A stretch of 64,000 nucleotides of DNA from Bacteroides faecalis (GTDB taxonomy: Bacteria > Bacteroidota > Bacteroidia > Bacteroidales > Bacteroidaceae). Positions 33,671 through 43,286 of the stretch are shown piece after piece. Location of the stretch: positions 356,950 through 420,949 of the forward strand of contig NZ_BHWB01000004.1 in the NCBI RefSeq assembly GCF_003865075.1. The letters are read 5' to 3'. Both the position numbers and the translations under genes were made by a program. How positions within the stretch are numbered: the stretch's first letter is position 1; every line of letters begins with the position of its first letter. The notes under the pieces were generated by a model. It was given only the letters and a program-made list of their open reading frames with translations. It did not search any database and was not told where the DNA came from.

Positions 33671-34660
33671 ATGAGAACGTCAATATTATATATTTGTGTT
33701 ATTTTGACTGTGTTTAATATCATATCTTGTAAAGAAGAAATGAATATTGAAGAGCTGAAATGTTCTTTGTTTTCTTCTTTTACTACTTATCCTGATTCAA
33801 CATTTTTTAAGGGAATATCATGCTTGTTCTTTGAAAAAAATAAACTTTATATGTTTGATCCGTCAAGGGCTGATGTTGCTGTTTTAGATATTGATAGAGA
33901 TATTTTCTATACTGTTGGTAAATTCGGAGAAGGTCCTAAAGAAGTGGTGTCACCAACAGGATTTTATGTATATAAAGACACTGTTTATATCTCAGATGCT
34001 GGTGCAATGGCTTTGAAACTTTATGATGGGAAAGGATTTATAGAATCTGTGTCAGTCCCAACATGTAATGAGTTCCGTTTCTTTATAGATAATGATACTG
34101 TTTATGCAACAACGGTGACGGATAGTTCATGTTATGTTAAGACGGCAAGAAATTGGGATCGTGTGAATAATAATGATATACAATTTTGTGGAGATGTATT
34201 TTCTATGACAGAATATGCAGATATGAATATATTACGTAATCAGCGTCATTTAGTAAAAGGTAAAGATTGTTTGTATGCTATATGTCCAAGTTATCCTGTT
34301 GTAGAAAAATATGATTTGCGTAAAAACAAACTACTTGCTTCATGCGATTTGTCAGATATTGGTATTATTAAAGATAATTTATCTTATATAAAACAGAAGA
34401 GTACGTCTCCTAGAAGCTTTTTCACATATTTATGTGATGCTTATTGGGATGAAGGTAAATTGTATCTGTTGTGTGCTACTTGGGAAAAAGGATATAGAGT
34501 AAATACTATCTTAATTTTAAACTCGGATTTAACTCCATTTTATGTTTGTCATTTACCTGGTAAAATATATAATACAATTTGTGCTAATAAAAACTATATT
34601 TATGCAATGAATTATGAGCAGTGTGCTATGGAAATATATAAGATTAATAAACTTTTCTAG
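33671..34660 (+). CDS. 6-bladed beta-propeller lipoprotein (NVEALA partner)
   Basis: A 329-aa lipoprotein: signal peptide with lipobox IISC, cysteine at about residue 18. Repeats such as KLYMFDPSRADVAVLDID and VGKFGEGPKEVVSPTGF are typical of the BF2992/DUF4934 6-bladed propeller family. It probably faces the periplasm or cell surface. It is paired with the NVEALA gene. Low GC and many ATA/TTA codons compared with the element next door. Confidence 0.8.
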   Translation: MRTSILYICVILTVFNIISCKEEMNIEELKCSLFSSFTTYPDSTFFKGISCLFFEKNKLYMFDPSRADVAVLDIDRDIFYTVGKFGEGPKEVVSPTGFYVYKDTVYISDAGAMALKLYDGKGFIESVSVPTCNEFRFFIDNDTVYATTVTDSSCYVKTARNWDRVNNNDIQFCGDVFSMTEYADMNILRNQRHLVKGKDCLYAICPSYPVVEKYDLRKNKLLASCDLSDIGIIKDNLSYIKQKSTSPRSFFTYLCDAYWDEGKLYLLCATWEKGYRVNTILILNSDLTPFYVCHLPGKIYNTICANKNYIYAMNYEQCAMEIYKINKLF

Positions 34661-34669
34661 TATTCTATA

Positions 34670-34783
34670 ATGTTGATTGTTGATAATGAATTGATAATAA
34701 AAGATACATATATATTTGAAGTATCACAAGATAAAAAAGAACTAAAAGGTTTTATTCAAAAATGTCTATCTATAGATGATTAA
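34670..34783 (+). CDS. Possible 37-aa small ORF or gene remnant
   Basis: ATG to TAA, starting MLIVDNELIIKDTYIFEV and ending KGFIQKCLSIDD, 9 bp after the propeller gene. The composition is protein-like but no family is recognised. It may be the tail of a decayed propeller paralogue. The rest of the gap, 34,784-35,026, is AT-rich without anything I can support. Confidence 0.2.
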   Translation: MLIVDNELIIKDTYIFEVSQDKKELKGFIQKCLSIDD

Positions 34784-35026
34784 AGTTGCAATAGTTTGAA
34801 ATGATAAAAGCGGTTCTGATAAAATCAGGGTGGATAAAAATAGATGATTAGAATTTTATATTTGAAGTGCTAGTTGTATTGTTTTTATGTTTCCTGTATT
34901 AGTTAATATACAAAGAATCCAACATCTTTATTGTAAAGCAGTTGAATTCTTTATTTACTAAATTTCCTGACTATCTAAATGGAGTCAAAATCATAATTTG
35001 TGCTTGTCTTATTTCTTTGAATTACT

Positions 35027-37990
35027 TTATTTTTCAAATTTAAACCAATCTAATTTAAAAAGATTATCCTCTTGTGCCTTTCCTTTGAATACTAGATAAA
35101 GCTTCTTATGAGAACCTTTTGCGTTTTTACTTAATCCGGTGGATTGAATAGTCCATTTTTGTTCTCCACCTGTATTCTTTATCTTTAAAATACCAATAGG
35201 TTTGCTAAGCATGGAATCAAGATAAATCTCAAGTTCTCCTCCCTTTGTTCCTGAAGCTACTTTTGCTGAAAAAGTAGTAGCTCCATTTCCCAAATTGATG
35301 TTTTCGTATAGGAGATAATCGTTGTTTCCTCCTTTGCAAATATCCAGCCCATCAGGAGTACATTTTTCGAGGGTTAATCCATAGAGATTATGGAAGTTCT
35401 CAGCTTCAAGAGTGCGGTTAATATCATCTGCTTTGTCTTCTCCGAAAATCTTTAATTCAAAGATACTCAATGCATTCTTAGCATTGATGAGATCGATTCC
35501 GTCTGCCGTTTCCGGAATATTTATACCATCGAGAATGGTCAGACGAACGAATCGCCCTTGTACGGAGGACTTATTTGGGAGAGTATCTGTGACAGGAGAT
35601 TGAGGTACTCCGTTCATAGTTCTGTCTACAAAAACTTTCCAAGCTTTACTCTCTGATGCAATATCCAGATTACTTGCTTCTTCTTGCTGTAAATATTCGA
35701 TCTTGTATTTATAAGTACGGCTTGTAAATTCAAAAATAGTTTCTATTTCATCTATCCGACAGTTACTTCCCAAATCTACGATGATCCATGGATTCTTGAC
35801 ATCGATTCCAGCATCCCAATGTGTACCGTAATTCTCATCAACAGCAAAGTTACCGGAATAACGGAATGAAATGTCATTGGTACGGTAACGACCGGAAAAA
35901 GCTGAGCTGTCATATTCTCTGGCAGATGACACTTTGGTTTGTTTGCCTAATGCTATGTTTTTACGAGAATCTTTCTTTGTATTTACTACTGTCACTCCTT
36001 TGTGTGTAGGTTTAATCTTTTGTATGCTTCCATCAGTGTTGAAAAATACTTCCTCGATACATGTTTGCCGTTTGCTATCGACAAAAGGATAGTGTTGTCG
36101 GTGGTAAGCAATAAATGTACGTCCGTTATAATCAAACATTGAATGATGTCCCGAGCCTAAGATCTGATTGGTGTCATCACGTTGCAAGATAGGAATAGTC
36201 ATTGACTGGTTGATCTCCCGATAGGGACCCGTTATGTGTTCTGATACTGCATATCTTACATTGTAGTTTTCACTTCCATTGAAAGACCACATTAAGTAGT
36301 ATAAATCATTCTTCTTATAGATGTAGGATGCTTCGAAAGCATTCTTAATTTCATCGACTTGATGATATTTGTAGGTTCCGATAAATTTGTTGGAAGCTGT
36401 TTGCTCATATTTGGGGTCCTCATTATCGATGTATATTTTCCCTACTTTATCAAACTTTAGTTTCATGATCTTAAAATGCCATGAGTCTGTGGTGATATAC
36501 ATCGTATGGTCATCGTCTATAAAAAACTGTCCATCGTATCCTTGGAAGAGCATTTTTCCGGGTGCAATGCTATTTGCGTCTTCCCATGGTCCCAACGGAT
36601 GATCGGACATACCAACAAAAGTATGTGACGCAATGCTATACATCAGATAATATTTTCGCGTATCGGGATTGTATTCAATACTGGGAGCCCATACGGCAGT
36701 TGTACCTGCATAATCAGTCCACGATTTAGGAAAAGTTATAGGTTTGTTTTTCCATGTCTTACAGTCTTTCGAATACCATACTTGTGTCGGGTAAACATTA
36801 CCTCCTCCGGCCCCATCATTCGTACCATAAGCATAGAATAAATCAGTTTTTGGGTCGTAATAAAAGGATGCATCTGCCAGATATGCTGGTACGGTAGGAT
36901 TCCCCGTTTGCATAGAGAATACATTTAAGTCTTCGGGTGCTGTGGAGATATCCTTTATTGTGGCTGTGAAATTCTTCTTTAATAAAGTTTTTCCTTTTTG
37001 TAAAGTTGCTGTAAGAATTACCTTTTTATCACTGCTCCCTGCATCCGGACGGTGAACTGTTCCTTGATTGCCTATATATTCAGTCTTATTTGAACTCCAT
37101 GAGATTTTACTTCCACTTTCTCCTACTAATGGAAGAAGTATATCAGAAGTTACTGCTGATAAGTCACCTAATGAAAGTTTCTCTTTATCCTCTTGTACTA
37201 ATAAAGGGTCTGCTGCTGAAGAAAGTTCCGAGATTTGTTTTTCGGTTAAAGCACAGTCATATATTCTGAAATCGTCCATCATTCCGTTGAAGTATGGATC
37301 GGGCCAAGTTGGTTTACCGATATAGTTATCTGTGGTGTGCCCTAATACAGAAGGATTAGTAGTAAAATCATTTTTTACTTCTGCTTTAACTCCATCTACA
37401 TAAAGTATTCCGGTGTTACCTTCCAGAGTAAAAGCCAGATGATGCCATGCGTTTGCAGATAATTTATCTTTTTGTTTGGTGTATGAGATTCTTTCTTCTT
37501 TGTTGGTATGTCCTTCTTGGTCGCTATGTTTTTTGGTCATGACTAACGATACTCCATTTTCTTCATTTCCTCTTTGAGTGGTTAAAATGAGGTATTGTTC
37601 CGTTCCGTTGGCAAATGTGCATACGGTTTGATTAGGAACCTGATCATTGATATAGACCCATACGGATAAAGTGAAGTTTGTGATATTTTCCATTATCCCG
37701 TCCGGTAATTTGAAGTACCCGTTATTACTGAATTGGGATGCTCCTTTAAATAATCCCGGTACCCATGTGATGGTTCCTCCGTTCACCTGAGCATTTAGTC
37801 TTTTTCCGGAGCTTCCGCTATTATGTGCAATATATCCATCTGTTTCATCAAAAGATAATTCTAAGAAAGGAGTGGGGGAGTTGCCTTTTATATCTTTTGC
37901 CGAAACTTGTCCGTTCATTAAAGAGATGCATATCATTAACGCGATAGCCAGTATTCTTGTTACAAGATCTTTGTTTTTTCTTTTCTTCAT
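35027..37990 (-). CDS. Secreted multidomain GH43 glycoside hydrolase
   Basis: A 987-aa enzyme with signal peptide (1-31). A LamG/concanavalin-like domain spans about 42-255 and an Ig-like atrophied-sugar-binding domain about 270-350. The GH43 five-blade propeller (about 365-665) has the acidic triad in DASFYYDP, DGQFFIDDD and FEASYIYK. A discoidin/F5-8 type C (CBM32-like) domain spans about 680-855 and a CBM6-like domain 863-987. Likely acts on arabinose- or xylose-containing plant glycans outside the inner membrane. No SusCD pair or regulator is adjacent, so it is an orphan enzyme. A good -33/-7 promoter lies at 38082-38113. Confidence 0.88.
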   Translation of the reverse strand: MKKRKNKDLVTRILAIALMICISLMNGQVSAKDIKGNSPTPFLELSFDETDGYIAHNSGSSGKRLNAQVNGGTITWVPGLFKGASQFSNNGYFKLPDGIMENITNFTLSVWVYINDQVPNQTVCTFANGTEQYLILTTQRGNEENGVSLVMTKKHSDQEGHTNKEERISYTKQKDKLSANAWHHLAFTLEGNTGILYVDGVKAEVKNDFTTNPSVLGHTTDNYIGKPTWPDPYFNGMMDDFRIYDCALTEKQISELSSAADPLLVQEDKEKLSLGDLSAVTSDILLPLVGESGSKISWSSNKTEYIGNQGTVHRPDAGSSDKKVILTATLQKGKTLLKKNFTATIKDISTAPEDLNVFSMQTGNPTVPAYLADASFYYDPKTDLFYAYGTNDGAGGGNVYPTQVWYSKDCKTWKNKPITFPKSWTDYAGTTAVWAPSIEYNPDTRKYYLMYSIASHTFVGMSDHPLGPWEDANSIAPGKMLFQGYDGQFFIDDDHTMYITTDSWHFKIMKLKFDKVGKIYIDNEDPKYEQTASNKFIGTYKYHQVDEIKNAFEASYIYKKNDLYYLMWSFNGSENYNVRYAVSEHITGPYREINQSMTIPILQRDDTNQILGSGHHSMFDYNGRTFIAYHRQHYPFVDSKRQTCIEEVFFNTDGSIQKIKPTHKGVTVVNTKKDSRKNIALGKQTKVSSAREYDSSAFSGRYRTNDISFRYSGNFAVDENYGTHWDAGIDVKNPWIIVDLGSNCRIDEIETIFEFTSRTYKYKIEYLQQEEASNLDIASESKAWKVFVDRTMNGVPQSPVTDTLPNKSSVQGRFVRLTILDGINIPETADGIDLINAKNALSIFELKIFGEDKADDINRTLEAENFHNLYGLTLEKCTPDGLDICKGGNNDYLLYENINLGNGATTFSAKVASGTKGGELEIYLDSMLSKPIGILKIKNTGGEQKWTIQSTGLSKNAKGSHKKLYLVFKGKAQEDNLFKLDWFKFEK

Positions 37991-38081
37991 ATTATTAGTA
38001 CTGTTGTTTTCGAAAATAGTCGAATTTATTGTTGTGTTGTTCCGTAGTAAGAATTTACTATCAAAGAGTTATTTATGACGC

Positions 38082-38113
38082 CAAAATTAGTTAATAGTTT
38101 TAAGTTTGCCAAA
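38082..38113 (-). promoter_or_regulatory. Promoter of the GH43 gene
   Basis: On the minus strand, TTTG (38113-38110) and TAATTTTG (38089-38082) are separated by 20 bp, an ideal Bacteroides promoter. The leader would be about 85 nt. Confidence 0.75.
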
Positions 38114-38190
38114 AAAATGATAGTCTTGATATGAAGAATAATACTTGCTTCTTATTTCATATAAGCTCTGGCATATTGCAGTGATTTTAT

Positions 38191-38198
38191 TATATTTG
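38191..38198 (+). promoter_or_regulatory. -7 box of the steroid reductase operon
   Basis: TATATTTG, 22 bp before the ATG at 38220. It supports this start over the upstream in-frame GTG-type codon. Confidence 0.45.
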
Positions 38199-38219
38199 CA
38201 TGTTGAAAATAAGTTTACT

Positions 38220-38981
38220 ATGAATATAGATTCTTTTTATTGCTTTTTGGGTAGTATGAGCCTGATTGCTTTGATCGTTTTTATCGCACTTTACTTTGTA
38301 AAAGCCGGGTATGGAATGTTCCGTACGAATTCGTGGGGAGTAGCTATTTCCAATAAGTTGGCTTGGGTATTTATGGAAGCCCCTGTCTTTATAGTGATGT
38401 GTTGGATGTGGATACATTCGGAACGTCGTTTTGATCCGGTCGTTCTAACATTTTTTCTATTCTTTCAAACTCATTATTTTCAGCGCGCCTTTGTATTTCC
38501 TTTCTTGTTGAATGGAAAGAGTAAAATGCCGTTGGCTATCATGTCAATGGGAATACTTTTTAATTTGTTGAATGGTTATATGCAAGGAGAATGGATTTTT
38601 TATCTTGCTCCGAAAGATATGTATCAATCTGATTGGTTTTCTACCCCTTGGTTTATAGTAGGTACACTTCTTTTCTTTACAGGAATGTTTGTGAATTGGC
38701 ATGCCGATTATGTGATTCGTCATTTGCGTAAACCCGGTGATACACGTCATTATTTACCTCAGAAAGGAATGTATCGTTATATTACTTCTGCTAATTATTT
38801 TGGTGAAATTGTGGAATGGTTAGGTTGGGCCGTATTGACTTGTTCCCTTTCCGGACTTGTTTTCTTTTGGTGGACAATTGCTAATCTTGTTCCCCGAGCT
38901 AATGCTATCTGGCACCGTTATCGGGAAGAATTTGGAGAGAAGGTTGGACGAAGGAAACGAGTATTCCCGTATCTGTATTAA
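38220..38981 (+). CDS. 3-oxo-5-alpha-steroid 4-dehydrogenase-like membrane reductase
   Basis: A 253-aa polytopic protein from MNIDSFYCFLGS with about six membrane helices. The C-terminal half has the 5-alpha-reductase signature: LRKPGDTRHYLPQKGMYRYI, then SANYFGEIVEWLGWA, with conserved N, E and H/Y residues for NADPH and substrate. It would reduce the delta-4 bond of 3-oxo steroids to the 5-alpha (allo) form. It is the first of three co-directional genes, followed by an OYE reductase and an SDR, as in the gut Bacteroidales bile-acid clusters that make allo/isoallo-lithocholate. Confidence 0.82.
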   Translation: MNIDSFYCFLGSMSLIALIVFIALYFVKAGYGMFRTNSWGVAISNKLAWVFMEAPVFIVMCWMWIHSERRFDPVVLTFFLFFQTHYFQRAFVFPFLLNGKSKMPLAIMSMGILFNLLNGYMQGEWIFYLAPKDMYQSDWFSTPWFIVGTLLFFTGMFVNWHADYVIRHLRKPGDTRHYLPQKGMYRYITSANYFGEIVEWLGWAVLTCSLSGLVFFWWTIANLVPRANAIWHRYREEFGEKVGRRKRVFPYLY

Positions 38982-39077
38982 GTTGCCCTTGATTCTATCT
39001 GATTTTAATACTGAAAAGCTTGTTCATATAAATAATTTTAGCGAATATTGCACTTAAATTTCTGTAAATAAGAATCT

Positions 39078-40328
39078 ATGAAGTCGACTAATAATATGAA
39101 AGAACAACGGAAATTACTTTTTTCTCCAGTCACAATCGGGCCTCTTACTTTACGAAATCGTACCATTCGTTCGGCAGCTTTTGAAAGTATGTGTCCGGGA
39201 AATGCTCCTTCTCAAATGTTACTTGATTATCATCGTTCGGTAGCTGCGGGAGGGGTTGCAATGACAACAGTTGCTTATGCTGCTGTGACACAAAGTGGGC
39301 TTTCATTCGATCGTCAGTTATGGTTACGTCCGGAAATTATTCCCGGTTTACGAGAAGTGACGGATGCCATTCATGCTGAAGGCGCTGCTGCCGGAATCCA
39401 AATAGGACATTGTGGCAATATGTCTCATAAAAAGATTTGTGGAGTAACTCCGATATCAGCCTGTTCCGGTTTCAATCTTTATTCTCCTACTTTTGTGCGG
39501 GGAATGAAGAAAGAGGAACTGCTTGAAATGGCTAAAGCATATGGACAGGCCGTGAACTTGGCTAGAGAAGCTGGGTTTGATGCAGTCGAAGTACATGCTG
39601 GTCACGGGTATTTGATCAGTCAGTTTCTTTCTCCATCTACAAATCATAGAAAAGATGAGTATGGCGGTTCGTTGGAAAATCGAATGCGATTTATGGATCT
39701 GGTAATGGGTGAAGTGATGAAGGTGGCAAGTAATGATATGGCAGTCATCGTCAAAATGAATATGCGGGATGGATTTAAGGGAGGAATGGAATTGGATGAA
39801 ACGATTCCGGTAGCTAAGCGTTTATTGGAATTGGGGGCTCATGCTTTGGTGTTAAGTGGAGGTTTTGTTAGTAAGGCACCGATGTATGTTATGCGAGGAG
39901 CAATGCCGATTCGTTCTATGTCTTATTATATGGATTGTTGGTGGTTAAAATATGGCGTTCGAATGTTTGGTAAATGGATGATACCTACTGTTCCTTTTAA
40001 AGAAGCTTATTTTCTTGAAGATGCTTTGAAGTTTCGTGAAGCATTGCCGGATGCTTCATTAATTTATGTGGGTGGTCTGGTTTCCCGGGAAAAAATAGAA
40101 GAAGTACTGGATTTAGGATTTGATGCAGTACAAATGGCACGTGCATTATTGAATGAACCGGGATTTGTAAATCGGATGAGACAAGAAGAGTTAGCACGTT
40201 GTACTTGTGGACACAGTAACTATTGTATCGGACGGATGTATACTATCGAAATGGCTTGTCATCAACATTTGAAAGAAAAACTGCCCCTTTGTTTACAAAA
40301 GGAGATCGAAAAATTAGAGAAACAATGA
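39078..40328 (+). CDS. OYE-family NADH:flavin oxidoreductase, candidate steroid 5-beta-reductase
   Basis: A 416-aa TIM-barrel flavoenzyme of the BaiCD/BaiH type lacking the C-terminal FAD/NAD domain. VTIGPLTLRNRTIRSA opens the barrel, with HAGHGYLISQFLSP and NHRKDEYGGSLENRMRF typical of the family. The tail CTCGHSNYCIGRMYTIEMAC keeps cysteines where larger members bind an Fe-S cluster. In the related bile-acid clusters this gene is the 5-beta-reductase. Its TGA overlaps the SDR start (ATGA). Substrate assignment is by context. Confidence 0.82.
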   Translation: MKSTNNMKEQRKLLFSPVTIGPLTLRNRTIRSAAFESMCPGNAPSQMLLDYHRSVAAGGVAMTTVAYAAVTQSGLSFDRQLWLRPEIIPGLREVTDAIHAEGAAAGIQIGHCGNMSHKKICGVTPISACSGFNLYSPTFVRGMKKEELLEMAKAYGQAVNLAREAGFDAVEVHAGHGYLISQFLSPSTNHRKDEYGGSLENRMRFMDLVMGEVMKVASNDMAVIVKMNMRDGFKGGMELDETIPVAKRLLELGAHALVLSGGFVSKAPMYVMRGAMPIRSMSYYMDCWWLKYGVRMFGKWMIPTVPFKEAYFLEDALKFREALPDASLIYVGGLVSREKIEEVLDLGFDAVQMARALLNEPGFVNRMRQEELARCTCGHSNYCIGRMYTIEMACHQHLKEKLPLCLQKEIEKLEKQ

Positions 40329-41182
40329 AGGAAGTAAGATGGGCAATTATTACCGGTGCTGATGGGGGAATGGGGACAGAAATTACTCGTGCTGTTGCTG
40401 AAGCTGGTTATCATGTATTGATGGCTTGTTATCAGCCTAAGAAGGCTGAAGGGATCCGTCAACAACTAGTTAAGGAAACAGGAAATCCACATTTAGAAGT
40501 ATTAGCTATTGATTTGTCTTCTATGGACTCGGTCATTTCTTTTGCTAATGAAGTGATAAAACGCAATTTGTCTGTTTCATTGTTGATGAATAATGCAGGT
40601 ACAATGGAAACGGGGCTTCATATTACTACTGATGGTTTCGAACGTACAGTTAGCGTTAATTATTTAGGACCCTTCCTGCTCACGCATAAACTGCTACCCA
40701 TATTAGTGCCAGGGGCACGTATTGTCAATATGGTTTCCTGTACATATGCTATCGGACATCTTGATTTTCCGGATTTCTATTTGAGAGGGAAGAAAGGACG
40801 TTTTTTCAGAATTCCTGTTTACAGTAACACAAAGCTGGCTTTGATGTTATTTACTCTTGAACTTTCTGACCGTCTAAAAGACAAAGAGATTACTGTGAAT
40901 GCAGCTGACCCTGGAATTGTTTCTACGAATATTATAACCATGCATCAATGGTTTGACCCTTTGACGGATATTTTATTCCGACCGTTTATCCGTACACCTC
41001 GGCAAGGAGCGGAAACAGCCATTGGATTGTTGCTGAATGCGAAGGAAGCAGGTGTGACTGGACAGCTTTATGCTAGCAGCCGTCGGAAAGTATTGTCTGA
41101 GAAATATATCCGACATATGCAAAAGAAACAACTTTGGGAGGAAACGGAGCATCTATTACAACGTTGGCTGAACAAGTATTAA
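40325..41182 (+). CDS. Short-chain dehydrogenase, candidate 3-beta-hydroxysteroid dehydrogenase
   Basis: A 285-aa SDR from MKEVRWAIITGADGGMG; the ATGA overlap with the upstream stop fixes the start. Cofactor motif TGADGGMGTE, NNAG at about 93-96, active-site serine in NMVSCTY and YSNTK for the catalytic Tyr and Lys. Third gene of the reductase cluster, where it would interconvert 3-oxo and 3-beta-hydroxy steroids (iso bile acids). A strong terminator follows. The steroid role is inferred from neighbours. Confidence 0.78.
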   Translation: MKEVRWAIITGADGGMGTEITRAVAEAGYHVLMACYQPKKAEGIRQQLVKETGNPHLEVLAIDLSSMDSVISFANEVIKRNLSVSLLMNNAGTMETGLHITTDGFERTVSVNYLGPFLLTHKLLPILVPGARIVNMVSCTYAIGHLDFPDFYLRGKKGRFFRIPVYSNTKLALMLFTLELSDRLKDKEITVNAADPGIVSTNIITMHQWFDPLTDILFRPFIRTPRQGAETAIGLLLNAKEAGVTGQLYASSRRKVLSEKYIRHMQKKQLWEETEHLLQRWLNKY

Positions 41183-41207
41183 TCTTTGGCGGAGACTGAA
41201 TGATAAT

Positions 41208-41252
41208 AACGAACGGCAAACAATCTGTTTTTACAGACGTTTGCCGTTCGTT
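41208..41252. terminator. Bidirectional terminator between SDR and pfkA
   Basis: Perfect 14-bp arms AACGAACGGCAAAC (41208-41221) and GTTTGCCGTTCGTT (41239-41252), with an inner TCTG/CAGA stem. It lies between convergent genes. Confidence 0.85.
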
Positions 41253-41271
41253 ATATATTCTTGTTTCTCGT

Positions 41272-42252
41272 TTAGATAGAGAGTTCTTTTAATACATTGA
41301 CAAGATCTTTTTTAATTGGCTTGTCGTTTTTGATAGCTTTGCTGAAGGGTACGTAGACGATTTCATCATGTTCGATACCAATCATAACATTACGTTGATC
41401 TTCCATAATGGCATCAATGGCAGCCGCACCTAAGCGACTTGCTAAAATACGATCGTGTGCTGTTGGACTACCACCTCGTTGTAAGTGACCTAAAATAGTT
41501 ACGCGTACGTCGTATTGAGGATATTCGTTCTTCACGCGTTCTGCGAAATGCATGGCACCTCCGGTGAGTTCACTTTCTGCCACCAACACGATACTACTAT
41601 TCTTTGATTTACGGAATCCATTTTTTATGAATTCTTCCAATTGGTCTACTTCTGTACTGAATTCTGGGATAATAGCAGCTTCTGCTCCTGATGCGATTGC
41701 ACCATTTAATGCAAGAAAACCGGCATCACGTCCCATTACTTCAACGAAGAACAGACGTTCATGTGAAGTAGCAGTATCACGGATTTTGTCTACTGCATCT
41801 AATATTGTATTCAGGGCTGTATCATATCCGATCGTAGTATCAGTACCATAAAGGTCATTGTCAATTGTACCGGGTAATCCGATACAAGGTACATCAAATT
41901 CCTGTGCAAAAATACGTGCACCTGTCAAAGAACCGTCACCACCGATAACAACCAAAGCGTCGATTCCTTCTCTTTTCATGTTGTCATAAGCAAGTTGTCG
42001 CCCTTCAGGTGTAGTGAACTCTTGACAACGTGCAGTTTTCAGGATAGTTCCACCAAGTTGGATGATGTTACTAACATTCTGACTTTTGAACTCTTTGATC
42101 TCTCCTGTAACTAGACCTTTGTAGCCTCTATATATACCTTTAACTTGTAATCCATTATAAATGGCTGCACGTGTTACCGCACGAATAGCAGCGTTCATTC
42201 CGGGAGCATCCCCCCCAGAGGTTAATATGCCTATACACTTAACTGTTCCCAT
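41272..42252 (-). CDS. pfkA: ATP-dependent 6-phosphofructokinase
   Basis: 326 residues from [20 protein letters not shown]; the 13 upstream codons are not family-like. GGDGS (about 105-109) contacts ATP, and [19 protein letters not shown] holds the catalytic aspartate region. [15 protein letters not shown] matches the fructose-6-phosphate/effector site. GGDGS with G at the second catalytic position indicates the ATP-dependent type. Glycolysis, cytoplasm. A TACTTTTG -7 box lies at 42281-42288. Confidence 0.95.
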   Translation of the reverse strand: MGTVKCIGILTSGGDAPGMNAAIRAVTRAAIYNGLQVKGIYRGYKGLVTGEIKEFKSQNVSNIIQLGGTILKTARCQEFTTPEGRQLAYDNMKREGIDALVVIGGDGSLTGARIFAQEFDVPCIGLPGTIDNDLYGTDTTIGYDTALNTILDAVDKIRDTATSHERLFFVEVMGRDAGFLALNGAIASGAEAAIIPEFSTEVDQLEEFIKNGFRKSKNSSIVLVAESELTGGAMHFAERVKNEYPQYDVRVTILGHLQRGGSPTAHDRILASRLGAAAIDAIMEDQRNVMIGIEHDEIVYVPFSKAIKNDKPIKKDLVNVLKELSI

Positions 42253-42280
42253 AACAATCTTTTTATTTAATTTGCTGCGA

Positions 42281-42288
42281 CAAAAGTA
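42281..42288 (-). promoter_or_regulatory. -7 box of pfkA
   Basis: TACTTTTG on the minus strand, about 29 bp upstream of the pfkA ATG. Confidence 0.5.
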
Positions 42289-42400
42289 CAATAAAAAGTT
42301 GAAAACGTTATTTTAGAACTTCGTTTTCATATGAAGAAAATATTAAAATTGTTCAAATCACACTCTTCTTCAATCAATTTATTCTTTGCTGATGAGTTAC

Positions 42401-43270
42401 CTATTCTTTAATTTGTGTTTGAATATAGCGTGATATTTTTTCCATTAGCCATTTGGGAGTGGAAGTCGCTCCGCATACACCGATAGATGTTACATCTTTA
42501 AGCAAAGAAGCGTCAATTTCTTCCTGGCTATCTATTAAATGGGAGTTTGGATTCACTTTTAAGCATTCTTCGAACAACATCTTTCCATTCGAACTTTTTT
42601 TCCCACTTACAAAGAATATTAAGTCATGTGAAGCTGCGAACTCCCGAAGCTTAGGCATTCGGTTTGCAACCTGACGGCAAATGGTATCATAATACTCAAA
42701 GGTGGCTTCAGAGGAAATATGCTGTTTGATGTATTCTACAATTTCCTGAAATTCATCCAGCGACTTTGTTGTCTGTGAAAAAAGACGGATACTCTTACTG
42801 AAATCCAGCTTTTTGACTTCTTCTGCTTTCTCAATAACAATAGCCTGACCATCGGTTTGTCCCACTAATCCCAATACTTCAGCGTGTCCGTTTTTCCCAT
42901 AAATGACGATCTGCTTCTCTTTCTGGTTGTCTTCCAGAAAACCTTGTTTGATACGTTTTTGTAGGCGTAAAACTACCGGGCAGGTGGCATCAATAATTTC
43001 TATATTATTTTCGCGAGCGATCATATAAGTTTCAGGTGGCTCTCCATGTGCACGAAGTAATACTTTTGCATTTCGTAATTGCTTGAATTCATCATGATTG
43101 ATGGTGATTAGTCCCATTTCTTTGAGACGTTCCACCTCCTTACTATTATGTACAATATCTCCCAGACAATAGAGAGTCTCGCCTTTGGTTAGTTCTTCCT
43201 CTGCTTTATTGATGGCTGTAACTACACCAAAGCAGAATCCGGAACCTTCATCGATTTCTACCTTAATCAT
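42401..43270 (-). CDS. ispH: 4-hydroxy-3-methylbut-2-enyl diphosphate reductase
   Basis: 289 residues from MIKVEIDEGSGFCFGV; the 15 codons before overlap cmk and are not family-like. Conserved Fe-S cysteines lie in GFCFGV (about 12), ATCPVV (about 97) and VCGATSTP (about 258-265). LRAHGEPPE and the TTKSLDEF motif are present. Last step of the MEP isoprenoid pathway, which fits the nearby polyprenyl synthase gene. It is 16 bp downstream of cmk in the same transcription unit. Confidence 0.95.
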   Translation of the reverse strand: MIKVEIDEGSGFCFGVVTAINKAEEELTKGETLYCLGDIVHNSKEVERLKEMGLITINHDEFKQLRNAKVLLRAHGEPPETYMIARENNIEIIDATCPVVLRLQKRIKQGFLEDNQKEKQIVIYGKNGHAEVLGLVGQTDGQAIVIEKAEEVKKLDFSKSIRLFSQTTKSLDEFQEIVEYIKQHISSEATFEYYDTICRQVANRMPKLREFAASHDLIFFVSGKKSSNGKMLFEECLKVNPNSHLIDSQEEIDASLLKDVTSIGVCGATSTPKWLMEKISRYIQTQIKE

Positions 43271-43286
43271 ATATTTAATGTATAAG

